Notes: generated by a model not told the origin, from the sequence alone. A stretch of 64,000 bases of DNA from Erysipelotrichaceae bacterium (GCA_017539025.1 JAFYHT010000050.1:18932-82931); one strand, 5' to 3'. Shown: positions 55,034-63,707, counted from the first letter of the stretch. Numbers and translations: made by a program.

Positions 55034-56253
55034 TTATTCCGTTTATACGCAATCGACTCGTCGGACAGGAACAGATGTATCGCCTCGGCGAGTTTTTCTT
55101 TGTTTTCAATATCCGAATAAGCACCGACGAAAGTGCCTTTGTCTACAAATACAGCCGTCGGATAAGCGATCAGCCCAAAATGATAGAAATCATCTGGCAT
55201 ATAGCCCAGAACAGAAACGACCGGACAGTTGAAACCGATCGGCATATTCTTCAAGGCGGCAGAAGAAGATTCCAATCCTTCGATCAGTACGACGATGTAT
55301 TCATTTTCATCATCACCTGAGATCAGATCGTTGATAAACTTCACCTTATCCGTTTCACTGTTATCTCTTAGATACGTGTAGATCAGCACAAGTTTCTTGT
55401 CTTCATAGACAGAAAAATCGTCTATCTGATTCATATATACTTCGCTCTTGCGATTGGAGATCTTTGAAAAATCAAGCTTTTTTCCCATCAGCTGGAACGT
55501 CAGATCCAATGTATAGTCATCGTGATCCAGATCTTCCAGCTTCTTCAGATTTTCATCACCAAGATCACTCTTAAGATCATCAACACTCCTGTTTGTTTTC
55601 ATGATCTGTCTCAGATATTCCATATCCAGAGGATCTTCATAAGCGATCTTCATCAGAGATTCAAATGAACTTTCATTTGCTTCCCCGATCGCATCAAACA
55701 TGACTTTTCCCTTTTCAAAAGCGATCATCGTCGGATACTGTTTGATGCCCAGAACATCTCTGATATAGGCTTTCAGCCCATCATCACTGCTGATCACGAT
55801 CAGTTTCTCAGGGATCGATATCCCCTGTTCTTCATAAAGGTCTTCTATTTCTTCTTTTGTCCCGACATCGAAATACTGAATGAACGGGATATCGATATCT
55901 TCGATCAATTCAGGGATCACAGCTAACTGCCTTTTACAATGGCTGCATTCCACCGATACCACTTCAAGGATAAAGCAATCATATGAACTCAGATCAACCG
56001 CATTCCCATCAATATCATTGAGTGCATCTGTATATACACCCTTTTCCAGCATCTCAAACTGGTAGTTCTTGTAGTCGTTATCGGCATTGGCCATCCTGAT
56101 TTTATCCTGCAGGTATTCATCCACTTCGCCGAAAATAAAAACATCCTTTACAGGATCGATATACTCTATCTCTTGAATGATCTCTTCTTCTTTTTTTCCG
56201 CAGCTCACGCAAAGGAAAAGGATCAGAAAAAGAGAAAACAGTTTCCTAAACAT
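55030..56253 (-). CDS. Thioredoxin-like lipoprotein with two Trx-fold regions
   Basis: 407 aa from the ATG at 56253, overlapping the patatin gene end by 8 nt; the open frame upstream is antisense shadow of no value. Lipobox V-S-C near residue 17. A redox-type 'VECSHCKRQL' (CxxC) marks a thioredoxin-like domain (about 85-200). The C-terminal half ('YPTAVFVDKGTFVGAY') resembles a second Trx fold without CxxC. Extracytoplasmic thiol chemistry is likely. Convergent with the pseudouridine synthase gene. Confidence 0.8.
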   Translation of the reverse strand: MFRKLFSLFLILFLCVSCGKKEEEIIQEIEYIDPVKDVFIFGEVDEYLQDKIRMANADNDYKNYQFEMLEKGVYTDALNDIDGNAVDLSSYDCFILEVVSVECSHCKRQLAVIPELIEDIDIPFIQYFDVGTKEEIEDLYEEQGISIPEKLIVISSDDGLKAYIRDVLGIKQYPTMIAFEKGKVMFDAIGEANESSFESLMKIAYEDPLDMEYLRQIMKTNRSVDDLKSDLGDENLKKLEDLDHDDYTLDLTFQLMGKKLDFSKISNRKSEVYMNQIDDFSVYEDKKLVLIYTYLRDNSETDKVKFINDLISGDDENEYIVVLIEGLESSSAALKNMPIGFNCPVVSVLGYMPDDFYHFGLIAYPTAVFVDKGTFVGAYSDIENKEKLAEAIHLFLSDESIAYKRNN

Positions 56254-57106
56254 TTTTCCCCAGTAAGGCAAAGATCTTATCCCTTCTGGCTTCCATATCA
56301 CTGTATCCCAGTTCGAAAAGCTCGCCAAGTTCCTCGCTCGTTCCTCCAAGTCTTGTGACTTTGGAAGTCTTGCTGGGATAGACATAGACGGCTTCGTTTT
56401 TTTCTTCCAGATCTCTGATGAAATTGATCTGATCGACATAATTGAGATGTCTGATCTTGTAATCCTTAGAGATGTTATCACATTGCGGATAGACTTTCTT
56501 CATCAGCCACACGATAGCAGGCTTTGCCGGTTTGCGGACATAGTCATACGGCTTGGTCGTAATGATCAGATGCCTGTTACATCCATCAGCGGCAGACTTC
56601 CTGATCGGGATCATATCCGTGATCCCGCCATCCATCAGTTCCTTGCCATCACAGTTTACGATGACACCAAGGATAGGCAAAGATGTGGAAGCTTCCAGCT
56701 GTTTCATCGTGATCTGCCTGGTCGAAAGATAGCGTGTCTTACCTTCTGAGAGATCGTAGACACCGATAAAGCCCTCCCCCTTGCAGTCTTTCAAAGAAGA
56801 GATATCAAAATTCAGTTCTTTGGTCATGATCTGATCAAAGAGATAATCATAGTCAACGAGCTTCCCACAGCGAAGGATCGCCTTGGGACCTAAAATACGT
56901 TTATCAGTGATATGATAGACCGAAAAATCCTTGAGATCCTTCTTGGATTTCATCAGAAAATTCGTCAGATGAACAGCACCGGTAGAGATCCCATAGGAAG
57001 AATCAAATTCGATTCCCTGATCGATCAGCCAACTTAAAGCTCCGGCTGTATAAGCACCTCTCAAGCCACCGCCTTCCAGTACCAGTGATGTTTTGATCTT
57101 TTCCAT
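56246..57106 (-). CDS. Patatin-like phospholipase
   Basis: 286 aa. Oxyanion 'LVLEGGGLRGAYTAG', nucleophile Ser in 'YGISTGAVH' (GxSxG) and catalytic Asp in 'LMDGGITDMIP'. Cytosolic acyl hydrolase of the RssA/YjjU type. TAAAAT (57113-57118) is exactly 6 nt before the ATG and there is no Shine-Dalgarno: probably leaderless. Confidence 0.92.
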   Translation of the reverse strand: MEKIKTSLVLEGGGLRGAYTAGALSWLIDQGIEFDSSYGISTGAVHLTNFLMKSKKDLKDFSVYHITDKRILGPKAILRCGKLVDYDYLFDQIMTKELNFDISSLKDCKGEGFIGVYDLSEGKTRYLSTRQITMKQLEASTSLPILGVIVNCDGKELMDGGITDMIPIRKSAADGCNRHLIITTKPYDYVRKPAKPAIVWLMKKVYPQCDNISKDYKIRHLNYVDQINFIRDLEEKNEAVYVYPSKTSKVTRLGGTSEELGELFELGYSDMEARRDKIFALLGKNV

Positions 57107-57152
57107 GCCTTAATTTTAATGCCATATGAATGATTTGTGCAATAATAGAGGC

Positions 57153-57716
57153 ATGAAGAAAAATAAATTCTTTATCTATCTCAATGCCCCGATCACCTTA
57201 AGTTTTGTGCTTATCTGTATCACGGCTCTGATCCTGGATTTTCTGACTGCAGGCAAGTCAAGTGTGCTGGTCTTTTCGACCTATGGTTCTTCCTGGCTTT
57301 CGCCGATGACCTATGTCAGACTGCTTTGTCATGTCTTCGGACACGGCGGCGTGGATCACCTCGTCTCCAACATGCTTTATATCCTTCTTCTTGGACCGAT
57401 CTTAGAAGAAAAGTATCATGACAAGCTGATCATCGTCATCCTGACCACAGCGATCGTAACTGGCGTTGTCCACAATATCCTGCAGCCGCATGTCATTCTT
57501 CTGGGGGCAAGCGGTGTCGTATTCGCCTTTATTCTCTTGGCTTCCGTTACCGGAAAAGAAAGAGGCATCCCGGTCACGCTGATCCTTGTTGCGATTTTAT
57601 GGCTTGGCCAGGAGATCTATTCCGGCATCATTACCGACGACAATGTCTCACAGATCACTCACATCATCGGCGGTATTTCCGGAGCAGTCCTTGGAATGAG
57701 GTTCAAAAGAAAATAA
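57153..57716 (+). CDS. Rhomboid-family intramembrane protease
   Basis: 187 aa from the ATG at 57153; six membrane segments. 'GHGGVDHLVSNMLYILLLG' (HxxxN region), 'LLGASGVVFAF' with the catalytic Ser (GASG) and 'QITHIIGGISGAVLG' with the catalytic His. AATAAT (57141-57146) is 6 nt before the ATG: probably leaderless. An earlier in-frame ATG at 57126 lies upstream of that box and is rejected. Confidence 0.88.
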   Translation: MKKNKFFIYLNAPITLSFVLICITALILDFLTAGKSSVLVFSTYGSSWLSPMTYVRLLCHVFGHGGVDHLVSNMLYILLLGPILEEKYHDKLIIVILTTAIVTGVVHNILQPHVILLGASGVVFAFILLASVTGKERGIPVTLILVAILWLGQEIYSGIITDDNVSQITHIIGGISGAVLGMRFKRK

Positions 57717-57720
57717 AAAC

Positions 57721-57972
57721 CTACTTCCTGTAGTAGCGGTAGTAGGCCTCATCTTTCGATTCATCGATCTCAACAGATTCTTCGTACAGATAGAATCTGT
57801 TTTTTTGATACAGTTCGCTGAAATCCTTGATATCCAAAGAAAAACGCGAACCATCCTTGTAACAGAAAACTCTTTCATCCTTCAGGATGAAACGATCCTT
57901 TCCATCGCTTGTCAGTATCTCGCCATCATAGAGACAGCTGATCACTTCATTCATATTTCTTAACAGTTCCAT
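57721..57972 (-). CDS. Hypothetical small acidic protein (83 aa)
   Basis: No signal peptide or membrane segment; Tyr- and Asp-rich C-terminus ('DEAYYRYYRK'). A GAGAGAAACG stretch before the ATG is a plausible weak Shine-Dalgarno. It converges with the rhomboid gene, 4 nt apart, and diverges from the next membrane-protein gene. No family recognised. Confidence 0.6.
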   Translation of the reverse strand: MELLRNMNEVISCLYDGEILTSDGKDRFILKDERVFCYKDGSRFSLDIKDFSELYQKNRFYLYEESVEIDESKDEAYYRYYRK

Positions 57973-58009
57973 CGTTTCTCTCTTTTTCCGAATTTATTAT
58001 AATAGAGAT

Positions 58010-58672
58010 ATGAAAGAAAACAAAACCCGAAAGAAAATCGCCATCGGCATGATGGCCGGATTGACATCGGTATCCGTCCTTTTAGGCGGTATTTTTGATT
58101 CCTCAAAAGATCTTCTAGAAGATTATCCCCATACAAATGAAGCAGTCATCGAAAGCATCGACGACTATTCCAAAGACGACTTACAGAAAGCGCAGGCAAA
58201 AGATTCCATCAGAAACAAGCTTCGCAAGCTGATCTACAAGATCCCTGTCAAAGTCCGAGCTGCCCTCTTCGTTCCCCTTTGGGCAATGGGATCAGCGATC
58301 CTTTGGGCTGCAGATCTTCTTTTCAAGACACTGATCGCTCCGATCGCTCATATCTTCTTAAGTTTTGTCATACAGACATTCCTCTTGTTTGCGATCATCG
58401 GTGTCTGCATCAAGATCCTCTTCCCTGACCTTCCCTGGTCAAAGATCTTATCAAAGAAACTGTTCCTATCGGTCCTTGTCGGAAGCATTTTCATGAGTCT
58501 TTGTGATCTCATCGTTCCTCATTTCTGGCAAGATTACACGATGTACAGAAACCTTTCAAAACTGATCATCGGTATGATCACAGCCTTTATCATCTTAAAA
58601 CCATTCATCAGAAACAAGCTGAAAAACCGGATCTCCTATCAGATCACATACGAAGGAAAAGTCATAGGATAA
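58010..58672 (+). CDS. Membrane protein of unknown function (220 aa)
   Basis: N-terminal membrane segment or uncleaved signal (about 10-28), a hydrophilic charged stretch (about 30-75), then four membrane segments (about 83-200). No family recognised. TATAAT (57998-58003) lies exactly 6 nt before the ATG: one of the clearest leaderless genes here. Ends at a terminator. Confidence 0.75.
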   Translation: MKENKTRKKIAIGMMAGLTSVSVLLGGIFDSSKDLLEDYPHTNEAVIESIDDYSKDDLQKAQAKDSIRNKLRKLIYKIPVKVRAALFVPLWAMGSAILWAADLLFKTLIAPIAHIFLSFVIQTFLLFAIIGVCIKILFPDLPWSKILSKKLFLSVLVGSIFMSLCDLIVPHFWQDYTMYRNLSKLIIGMITAFIILKPFIRNKLKNRISYQITYEGKVIG

Positions 58673-58677
58673 CAATC

Positions 58678-58700
58678 AAGGACAAAAAGTCCTTTTTCTT
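58678..58700 (+). terminator. Terminator after the 220-aa membrane-protein gene
   Basis: AAGGAC/GTCCTT with AAAAA loop and TTTCTTT tail. Confidence 0.75.
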
Positions 58701-58723
58701 TATAAAAAGACTTTACAATTCAT

Positions 58724-58744
58724 ACTATGTATTATATAGTATTA
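58724..58744 (+). promoter_or_regulatory. Palindromic operator before padR-like gene
   Basis: ATACTAT and ATAGTAT arms flank a 7-nt spacer, about 20 nt before the gene. PadR regulators usually repress their own gene through such inverted repeats. Confidence 0.5.
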
Positions 58745-58761
58745 TATGTAAGGAGGCATAT

Positions 58762-59085
58762 ATGGATATTCAATTAAAAAGAGGATCACTCGATGCCTGT
58801 GTCCTGGCATCGCTTCTGAATGAAGATTCCTATGGATATAAGATCATCCAGTCACTCGATGGAGTGGTAGAAATCTCCGAATCAACTCTCTACCCGATCT
58901 TGAGAAGACTGGAAAGTGCCGGCTGTCTGACATCCTATTCCGTTGAACATAACGGCAGGCTCAGAAAGTTCTACTCCATCACCGATGCGGGAAAAGACAG
59001 GATCAGAGATTATCTCTTGGATTTCAAAGAACTGATGGCCATCTACAATTTCATCGCCAAGGAGGTAAAAAACGATGTTGAATGA
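58762..59085 (+). CDS. PadR-family transcriptional regulator
   Basis: 107 aa winged helix: 'GSLDACVLASLLNEDSYGYKI' (about 8-28), 'ESTLYPILRRLESAGCLTSY' and 'KFYSITDAGKDRI' are standard PadR motifs. AAGGAGG Shine-Dalgarno. It overlaps the next gene by 11 nt. PadR plus DUF1700 pairs usually respond to envelope or antimicrobial-peptide stress; that role is inferred. Confidence 0.9.
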   Translation: MDIQLKRGSLDACVLASLLNEDSYGYKIIQSLDGVVEISESTLYPILRRLESAGCLTSYSVEHNGRLRKFYSITDAGKDRIRDYLLDFKELMAIYNFIAKEVKNDVE

Positions 59086-59995
59086 GTATTTAAACAAACT
59101 GGAATATGAACTCGATAAAAGGAATATCGAAGAGAAAAACGATATCTTACAATACTTCGAAGAAATGATCACTGACCGTGTTGAATCAGGTGAAAAGATC
59201 GAAGATGTCATTGCCTCACTCGGTGATGCATCATCTCTGGTCACTTCCCTATTTGGCCCTTCGGATCATGAAGAAACAAAGACAGAAAACACAACAAACA
59301 GAAAATTCGAAGAATTCTATGACGTCAGGGAGATCAAGATCGATAATGTCAGCTATGACATTTCCTTTACAAAAGCATCAGGCAGAACGGTAAGCGTAGA
59401 ATATAACGATGACGAATACAACACCCTGAAGATCAGATACGAACACGGAAAGCTGAAGATCGAACAGGAGTGCTTCAAGGGTCTCGACAGATTCTTCAAC
59501 GCATTCTCAAAACTGTTCTCTAACGATAGAAAAGAGATCTTCGGCAATTACAAAGCGGTCATCACCATACCGGAAAACAGTGAACTCGATCTGAACGTTG
59601 AGACGGTCAACGGAGATCTCGAATTTGAAGAGATCCAAGCCGGAAGACTGCGTATCAATGGGGTCAATGGTGATATGAGTTTCGATCACTGTGCCTTTGA
59701 AAGAAATGAGATCGACAGCGTCAACGGCGATATCGAGATCCGTGATATGAGTATCTTGGATCGTTTCAAGACTGATCTTGTCAGTGCCGATCTCAAAGCG
59801 GATATGCTCAGATGCGAAGAGATCAGGATCGAAAGCGTCAGTGGAGATGTCGATCTGCTGATCGATGGACAAGCGGACCAGTATGATGTCAAAATCTCCA
59901 AAGTCCTCAAGGAACAGTCCTATCGGGGAAGAGGAAAAGGAAAACTCAGAGTCGAAACCGTCAGCGGAGATATCCAATACAGCTTCACAAGATAA
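59075..59995 (+). CDS. DUF1700 (HAAS) and DUF4097 protein partner of PadR
   Basis: 306 aa. The N-terminal helical HAAS/DUF1700 domain (about 1-65: 'LEYELDKRNIEEKNDIL', 'IEDVIASLGDASSL') is followed by a DUF4097 beta-helix (about 85-306) with repeats such as 'VETVNGDLEFEEI', 'VNGDMSFDH' and 'VSGDVDLLI'. Unlike many members there is no membrane segment between the two parts. GGAGG Shine-Dalgarno inside padR. Ends at a strong terminator. Confidence 0.88.
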   Translation: MLNEYLNKLEYELDKRNIEEKNDILQYFEEMITDRVESGEKIEDVIASLGDASSLVTSLFGPSDHEETKTENTTNRKFEEFYDVREIKIDNVSYDISFTKASGRTVSVEYNDDEYNTLKIRYEHGKLKIEQECFKGLDRFFNAFSKLFSNDRKEIFGNYKAVITIPENSELDLNVETVNGDLEFEEIQAGRLRINGVNGDMSFDHCAFERNEIDSVNGDIEIRDMSILDRFKTDLVSADLKADMLRCEEIRIESVSGDVDLLIDGQADQYDVKISKVLKEQSYRGRGKGKLRVETVSGDIQYSFTR

Positions 59996-60000
59996 AGAAA

Positions 60001-60024
60001 AAACCACCGATATTTCGGTGGTTT
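60001..60024. terminator. Terminator after the DUF1700/DUF4097 gene
   Basis: AAACCACCGA/TCGGTGGTTT, 10-bp perfect stem with 4-nt loop and A/T tracts both sides. Confidence 0.85.
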
Positions 60025-60089
60025 GTTTGTGTTTGCTTTACGCTGGGTTTCATAAACCCGTAATTTTACACTTTTGTGTTTTTAAATTT

Positions 60090-60301
60090 TTAATATAGGC
60101 AGTGATGGAATTCTTTGTCTGATCTTCTCAGACAATAGCCGTACACCGGTCTTTCCTCCATAGGAATATCCGATGTTCTGATCAGCAACTTACCACTCAT
60201 CGTCCGCTGATCAACCGGCCGATGAGGGATTAATGAATTTCCTTCAGAATCTCCTTCATCTTTAATTCCTCCTATTTTCTACTATCCGGCACCCACCGGA
60301 T
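60090..60301 (-). other. Gene-poor structured region with H-type pseudoknot and tiny ORFs
   Basis: On the minus strand: hairpin ATCCGG/CCGGAT (60301-60284), AGGAGG (60273-60268) and ATG at 60259 for a 9-codon frame (MKEILKEIH), interleaved stems CTCATCG/CGATGAG (60196-60202 with 60220-60226) and GATCAGC/GCTGATC (60180-60186 with 60206-60212), hairpin GTCTGA/TCAGAC (60117-60133), and a 36-codon frame (60200-60090, starting MSGKLLIRTSD). The interleaved stems form a classical H-type pseudoknot. Strand and function are not known; a structured RNA or riboregulator is possible. Confidence 0.4.
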
Positions 60302-60384
60302 CTTACCTTATTAGCCTTCTCTTTACACCTTCATAGTAACAGTTTCTTTTAAAAAGAAAAGACTGTTTTTTCAGTCAATTCTGT

Positions 60385-60430
60385 GAGATAATAATTATGT
60401 TGGGGCAATCCTTATAGGGATTGTTTTTAT
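60385..60430 (+). terminator. Strong plus-strand terminator with no gene before it
   Basis: CAATCC/GGATTG (60406-60411 with 60418-60423) followed by TTTTTATTTT. A TGAGATAAT extended -10-like box lies about 17 nt upstream. No plus-strand protein gene ends here, so it ends either a very short transcript or an RNA from 60025-60400. Confidence 0.55.
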
Positions 60431-60448
60431 TTTCTTATAATCATTAAA

Positions 60449-60480
60449 AACAGGTATCCGGTTTTTACTGAATACCTGTT
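60449..60480 (-). terminator. Terminator of the chbG-PTS operon
   Basis: AACAGGTAT/ATACCTGTT stem, T-run (TTTTTA) on the minus strand, 26 nt after the deacetylase stop. Confidence 0.75.
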
Positions 60481-60505
60481 GTACATATGCGAAATATTCC
60501 TCTGA

Positions 60506-61267
60506 TTATTTTACTTCATCATAAGTGATAACTCTGATGTCGTTTTCTTTCAGCCAGTCTTTTGTTTCCTGTGCAATAGCCATTGCGACTTCCTTCGGAC
60601 GAGGAAGAGTCAATGAAGAAACATCCAAGATATACTGGTCCAGATAACCCGGGTGGCATACAAACATCAGATATCCGTTTTCTCCGTAATCTTTCAGAGA
60701 AGCTTTCTTCAAAGACTCAAACGGATCATAATCCGGATTCATGGAATCCATTGAATTGTAAAGATAAGAATTCTTGAATTTCGTCGGTCCATTAAAATTC
60801 ATACCGAGATAATCACATCCATGTCTTTCTGCCACTATCTGCAGCCCTTTAAAAAAGTTATCGGAAGCAACTGCGTGTCCTTCAAAATAGTGTGGCTTAT
60901 CACCTGTCAGTTCAACAAAAGCTTGATACTGTGCTTCGATCTCAATGATGACTTCATCAAGATCTACAAAATCTATCCCCTGTTTAAACGATGCCCGATA
61001 AACTTTGGATGATTTCAAATTACCGTTTTCATCACAGATACTCGGTATCAGTTTCGGATCGGATAATGGCTTCCCCGCACAGATATTCGTATGCAAGCCA
61101 AAACATAAAGGCAGATCCTTGACAAGATCATATCCATGCCTTGTTGAAGGCATATTTGTCATGATACCAACCGATCTGATGATACCGTCTCGGCACGCCT
61201 TTTCAATACCATAATTGACGCCTTCGGAAAAACCGAGGTCGTCTGCTCTGACAATGATTTCTTTCAT
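60506..61267 (-). CDS. ChbG/YdjC-type carbohydrate deacetylase
   Basis: 253 aa. Metal-binding 'VRADDLGFSEGVNYGI' (Asp pair), 'CFGLHTNICAGKPL' (His) and 'YFEGHAVASD' (His) are the YdjC motifs. Members remove acetyl groups from chitooligosaccharides or related N-acetylated sugars. It follows the PTS permease by 40 nt with an intercistronic stem-loop, so the imported sugar phosphate is its likely substrate. Confidence 0.87.
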   Translation of the reverse strand: MKEIIVRADDLGFSEGVNYGIEKACRDGIIRSVGIMTNMPSTRHGYDLVKDLPLCFGLHTNICAGKPLSDPKLIPSICDENGNLKSSKVYRASFKQGIDFVDLDEVIIEIEAQYQAFVELTGDKPHYFEGHAVASDNFFKGLQIVAERHGCDYLGMNFNGPTKFKNSYLYNSMDSMNPDYDPFESLKKASLKDYGENGYLMFVCHPGYLDQYILDVSSLTLPRPKEVAMAIAQETKDWLKENDIRVITYDEVK

Positions 61268-61279
61268 AATATATACCTC

Positions 61280-61299
61280 GAGGCAGCCTTAGCTGCCTC
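61280..61299 (-). other. Intercistronic stem-loop between PTS and deacetylase genes
   Basis: GAGGCAGC/GCTGCCTC with 4-nt loop; no T-tail on the minus strand, so more likely an mRNA processing or stability hairpin than a terminator. Confidence 0.6.
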
Positions 61300-61307
61300 A
61301 TTTTTCT

Positions 61308-62705
61308 TTATCTGATATTTGGGTCGTCCTTATCGAAACCGAAGAAGTAAACTAAAGCTGCAGTTCCGAACATTGCGATCGCATCAGCGATCAGAGCATT
61401 GACAAGGTTACCTGTTCCACCGGCAACATAGCCCAGAATTGATAAGAAGTTAGTTGCACCAAGCAAATAGACTGTGACATCAGTCAGTCCGGCATAAAGA
61501 CCTGCGAGAGCTCCACCGATCATCAGACAGATGAAAGTCTTCTTATACTTCATACCGATACCATACAATACAGGTTCAGTAACACCACCGACAAAACCGG
61601 AAACGAAGTAACCGCCAGCTAAAGCCTTTTCCTTCTTGTTTCTCAATCTCAGGAAAGCACCTAAAGCCATACCGAAAGCAGCCCATGTTGCATTGCCGCC
61701 GGAAACCATAACACAAGAATCCGGATTACCCATCAGAAGGTTCATGATACCAGGCATCAGGATAACTGTATGCATACCAGTCATGACCAGGAATTCCCAG
61801 AGAGCGGAAATAACTATACATGCAACGAATCCGCCATGACCTGCCAGCCAGTTCAGAGCACCGCCGACAAAATCACCGACAAAGTTACCGATTGGAGCAG
61901 TAAAACATAAACCAACAGGCGCCATGACAAGCATTGTCAGGAATGGAACGAAAATTGTTGATAATGCATCAGGAATGACTTTCTTGAAGAACTTTTCAAT
62001 AACACTTAACAGCCATACGCAGATCAGGATCGGCATAACTGACTGCGAATAATTGACCAGTCTCATCGGGATGCCAAACACAGTGAACGGTTCACCAGCA
62101 TTAACGATATTGATCAGACTTGGCGCAACAAGGATGCCACCCATGAACATACCTAATACCTGGCTTGCGTTCAGTTTCTTAGCAGCTGCATAACCGATAT
62201 AGATCGGCATGAAATAAAAGCCTGCTTCATACAGGAAATCCAGAAGTCTGTACATATCGGATTCCGGAGTGATGATCTTGAGAAGATCTGGTCCAAGAAG
62301 AACTTCCAATGTCTTGAACATAGCGGCGCCGATCATGATCGGGATCATCTGTACCATAGATCCTGACAGATAATTCAGAATGTTCTTGCCGACATTCTTG
62401 AAAGTCAGCTTTTCTTTTGGCCCATCAAGGTTCTCGTCAACAGAACCGCCTGCGGAAACACCCATCTTTACCACTTCATCATAAACTTTCGGAACAGACT
62501 GTCCTACGATGACCTGGTACTGTCCGCCGGCATGAGCAACACCAATGATACCGTCAACATTTTTGACTTTTTCATCGCTTGCGATCGATTCGTCTTTCAG
62601 AACCAGTCTTAAACGAGTCATACAGTGAGATACAGAACTTACATTGTCTTTTCCGCCGACTGCCTCAATGATTGCAGCGGCTTTTTCAGCATTTGCATTT
62701 GCCAT
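61308..62705 (-). CDS. PTS permease IIBC (glucose/beta-glucoside superfamily), no IIA domain
   Basis: 465 aa. IIB domain (about 1-85) with the phospho-Cys in 'VSHCMTRLRLVL', then a ten-helix IIC domain ('FMPIYIGYAAAKKL', 'GFVGGVTEPVLYGIG'). A missing IIA domain is the layout of MurP and TreB types, which borrow IIA from another protein. With the linked deacetylase, an N-acetylated disaccharide or amino sugar is plausible; the substrate cannot be read from sequence. Confidence 0.88.
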   Translation of the reverse strand: MANANAEKAAAIIEAVGGKDNVSSVSHCMTRLRLVLKDESIASDEKVKNVDGIIGVAHAGGQYQVIVGQSVPKVYDEVVKMGVSAGGSVDENLDGPKEKLTFKNVGKNILNYLSGSMVQMIPIMIGAAMFKTLEVLLGPDLLKIITPESDMYRLLDFLYEAGFYFMPIYIGYAAAKKLNASQVLGMFMGGILVAPSLINIVNAGEPFTVFGIPMRLVNYSQSVMPILICVWLLSVIEKFFKKVIPDALSTIFVPFLTMLVMAPVGLCFTAPIGNFVGDFVGGALNWLAGHGGFVACIVISALWEFLVMTGMHTVILMPGIMNLLMGNPDSCVMVSGGNATWAAFGMALGAFLRLRNKKEKALAGGYFVSGFVGGVTEPVLYGIGMKYKKTFICLMIGGALAGLYAGLTDVTVYLLGATNFLSILGYVAGGTGNLVNALIADAIAMFGTAALVYFFGFDKDDPNIR

Positions 62706-62737
62706 CTTTTTATACCCTTTCTTTTTTGTTTTTATTC

Positions 62738-62760
62738 ATACAGTTATGAGTGAACTGTAT
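62738..62760 (-). other. Hairpin between antiterminator and PTS genes
   Basis: ATACAGTT/AACTGTAT perfect 8-bp stem with 7-nt loop, followed by an A-rich, not T-rich, tract on the minus strand. It lacks the RAT sequence seen at 63635. Confidence 0.5.
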
Positions 62761-62768
62761 CAACCCTA

Positions 62769-63593
62769 TTAGTTTTTCTTCTCCGATAATCTGTTGATAT
62801 GCATCATCAGATAAAGCTTTTCACTGTCGGTCACTTTGATATTCAGTGCTTTCTGAAGGATGTCGCTGGTTTTTTCAGCCAGAGAGTTCGCCTCAGGATA
62901 CTTTTCTCTGACGATCTCGTACATCTCTTCCCCAACCTGCTCGAAATCATTCTACTGCATCCTCTGTATCAGATATCTCAGATGAGTTTCAAATCGATAT
63001 ACATTGAAATCACCGTCATCGATATCGATCCCTGTCTCTTTTTTGATCAGCTGCATCACATCGTCAACGATCTGATTGATGTCTATCTCTCTTTGTGATC
63101 TGACAGAAACCTCCTCCGATTCAACGATGTGCATAGCAATGATTGAAGCTTCATCCTTAGGAAGATTAATTCCCATCCTGTGATTGATGATCTTCCAGCA
63201 TTCCTGCGCAGCATTATATTCATCCTGATAGTTGAATTTGATATCTCTTGCCAGATTCATCGGCACATAGACATTGTTCTTGTATCTCTGAATGGAAAAA
63301 TTGATATGATCGACCAGAACATAATAAAGAAAATCGGAAATATCCTTATTCACATGTGCTCTTATATAATCCAGCAGTTCCATGGATAAAGAAACGACCT
63401 TCTCATCTGCCTCCTTGAATAAAGGGATATGTTCTTCTTTGGCATCATAAAAAGTTCTATCTATTTTTGATAAATCATTTAATTCATATGGCATCTCCGG
63501 AAAGCCGATCCCTTTACCAAAAGCGACAAGGATCCTGCCATTTCCATCTTCAGCCATTGCACAATTGTTGTTGATCTTTTTAATAATTTTCAT
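62769..63593 (-). pseudogene. licT: LicT/BglG-type antiterminator interrupted by an in-frame TAG
   Basis: The reading frame has the full family length (275 codons with stop) but a TAG at 62954-62952 follows '...LIQRMQ' after 213 codons. The same frame then continues for 60 codons ('NDFEQVGEEMYEIVREKY' to 'HINRLSEKKN') in the second PRD domain. N-terminal RNA-binding domain ('KKINNNCAMAEDGNGR', 'GKGIGF') and PRD1 are intact. One C-to-T or A-to-T change would explain the stop. Truncated PRD2 may leave it constitutively active or dead; tRNA suppression or a sequencing error are alternatives. Confidence 0.85.
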
Positions 63594-63610
63594 GAATTAA
63601 AAACTCCAAC

Positions 63611-63667
63611 CAAAAACATCTCCCTTTAATCAACTTGGTGATGCCTCCGATTGGAGTAACAATCCTT
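63611..63667 (-). promoter_or_regulatory. RAT antiterminator site overlapping an intrinsic terminator
   Basis: On the minus strand, GGATTGTTACTC...GGAGGCATCACC (63664-63637) matches the RAT hairpin bound by LicT/BglG proteins. ACTCCAA within it can instead pair with the downstream TTGGAGT that precedes TTTTT, making the terminator. It lies just before the antiterminator ATG, giving autoregulation of the antiterminator-PTS-deacetylase operon. Confidence 0.8.
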
Positions 63668-63678
63668 ATTGCAAAATC

Positions 63679-63707
63679 ATTATTTCATTTTTCGAAAATA
63701 ATGTCAA
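63679..63707 (-). promoter_or_regulatory. Promoter of the antiterminator-PTS operon
   Basis: Minus strand: TTGACA (63707-63702), 17-nt spacer, AATAAT (63684-63679). The start would lie about 5-10 nt before the RAT. Insertion-sequence-like repeats begin only 20 nt upstream of the -35. Confidence 0.7.

Noticed and set aside
58882..59244. Minus-strand 120-aa frame over padR/DUF1700
   Set aside because: It is the complement of two well-supported overlapping genes and has no start signal.
60200..60262. Programmed -1 frameshift from the 9-codon frame into the 36-codon frame at the pseudoknot
   Set aside because: The frame relation is -1 and the pseudoknot is well placed, but there is no proper slippery heptamer before the stop.
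62738..62760. Second RAT site before the PTS gene
   Set aside because: The hairpin there lacks the GGATTGTTACT core and a T-tail; only the site at 63611-63667 fits.
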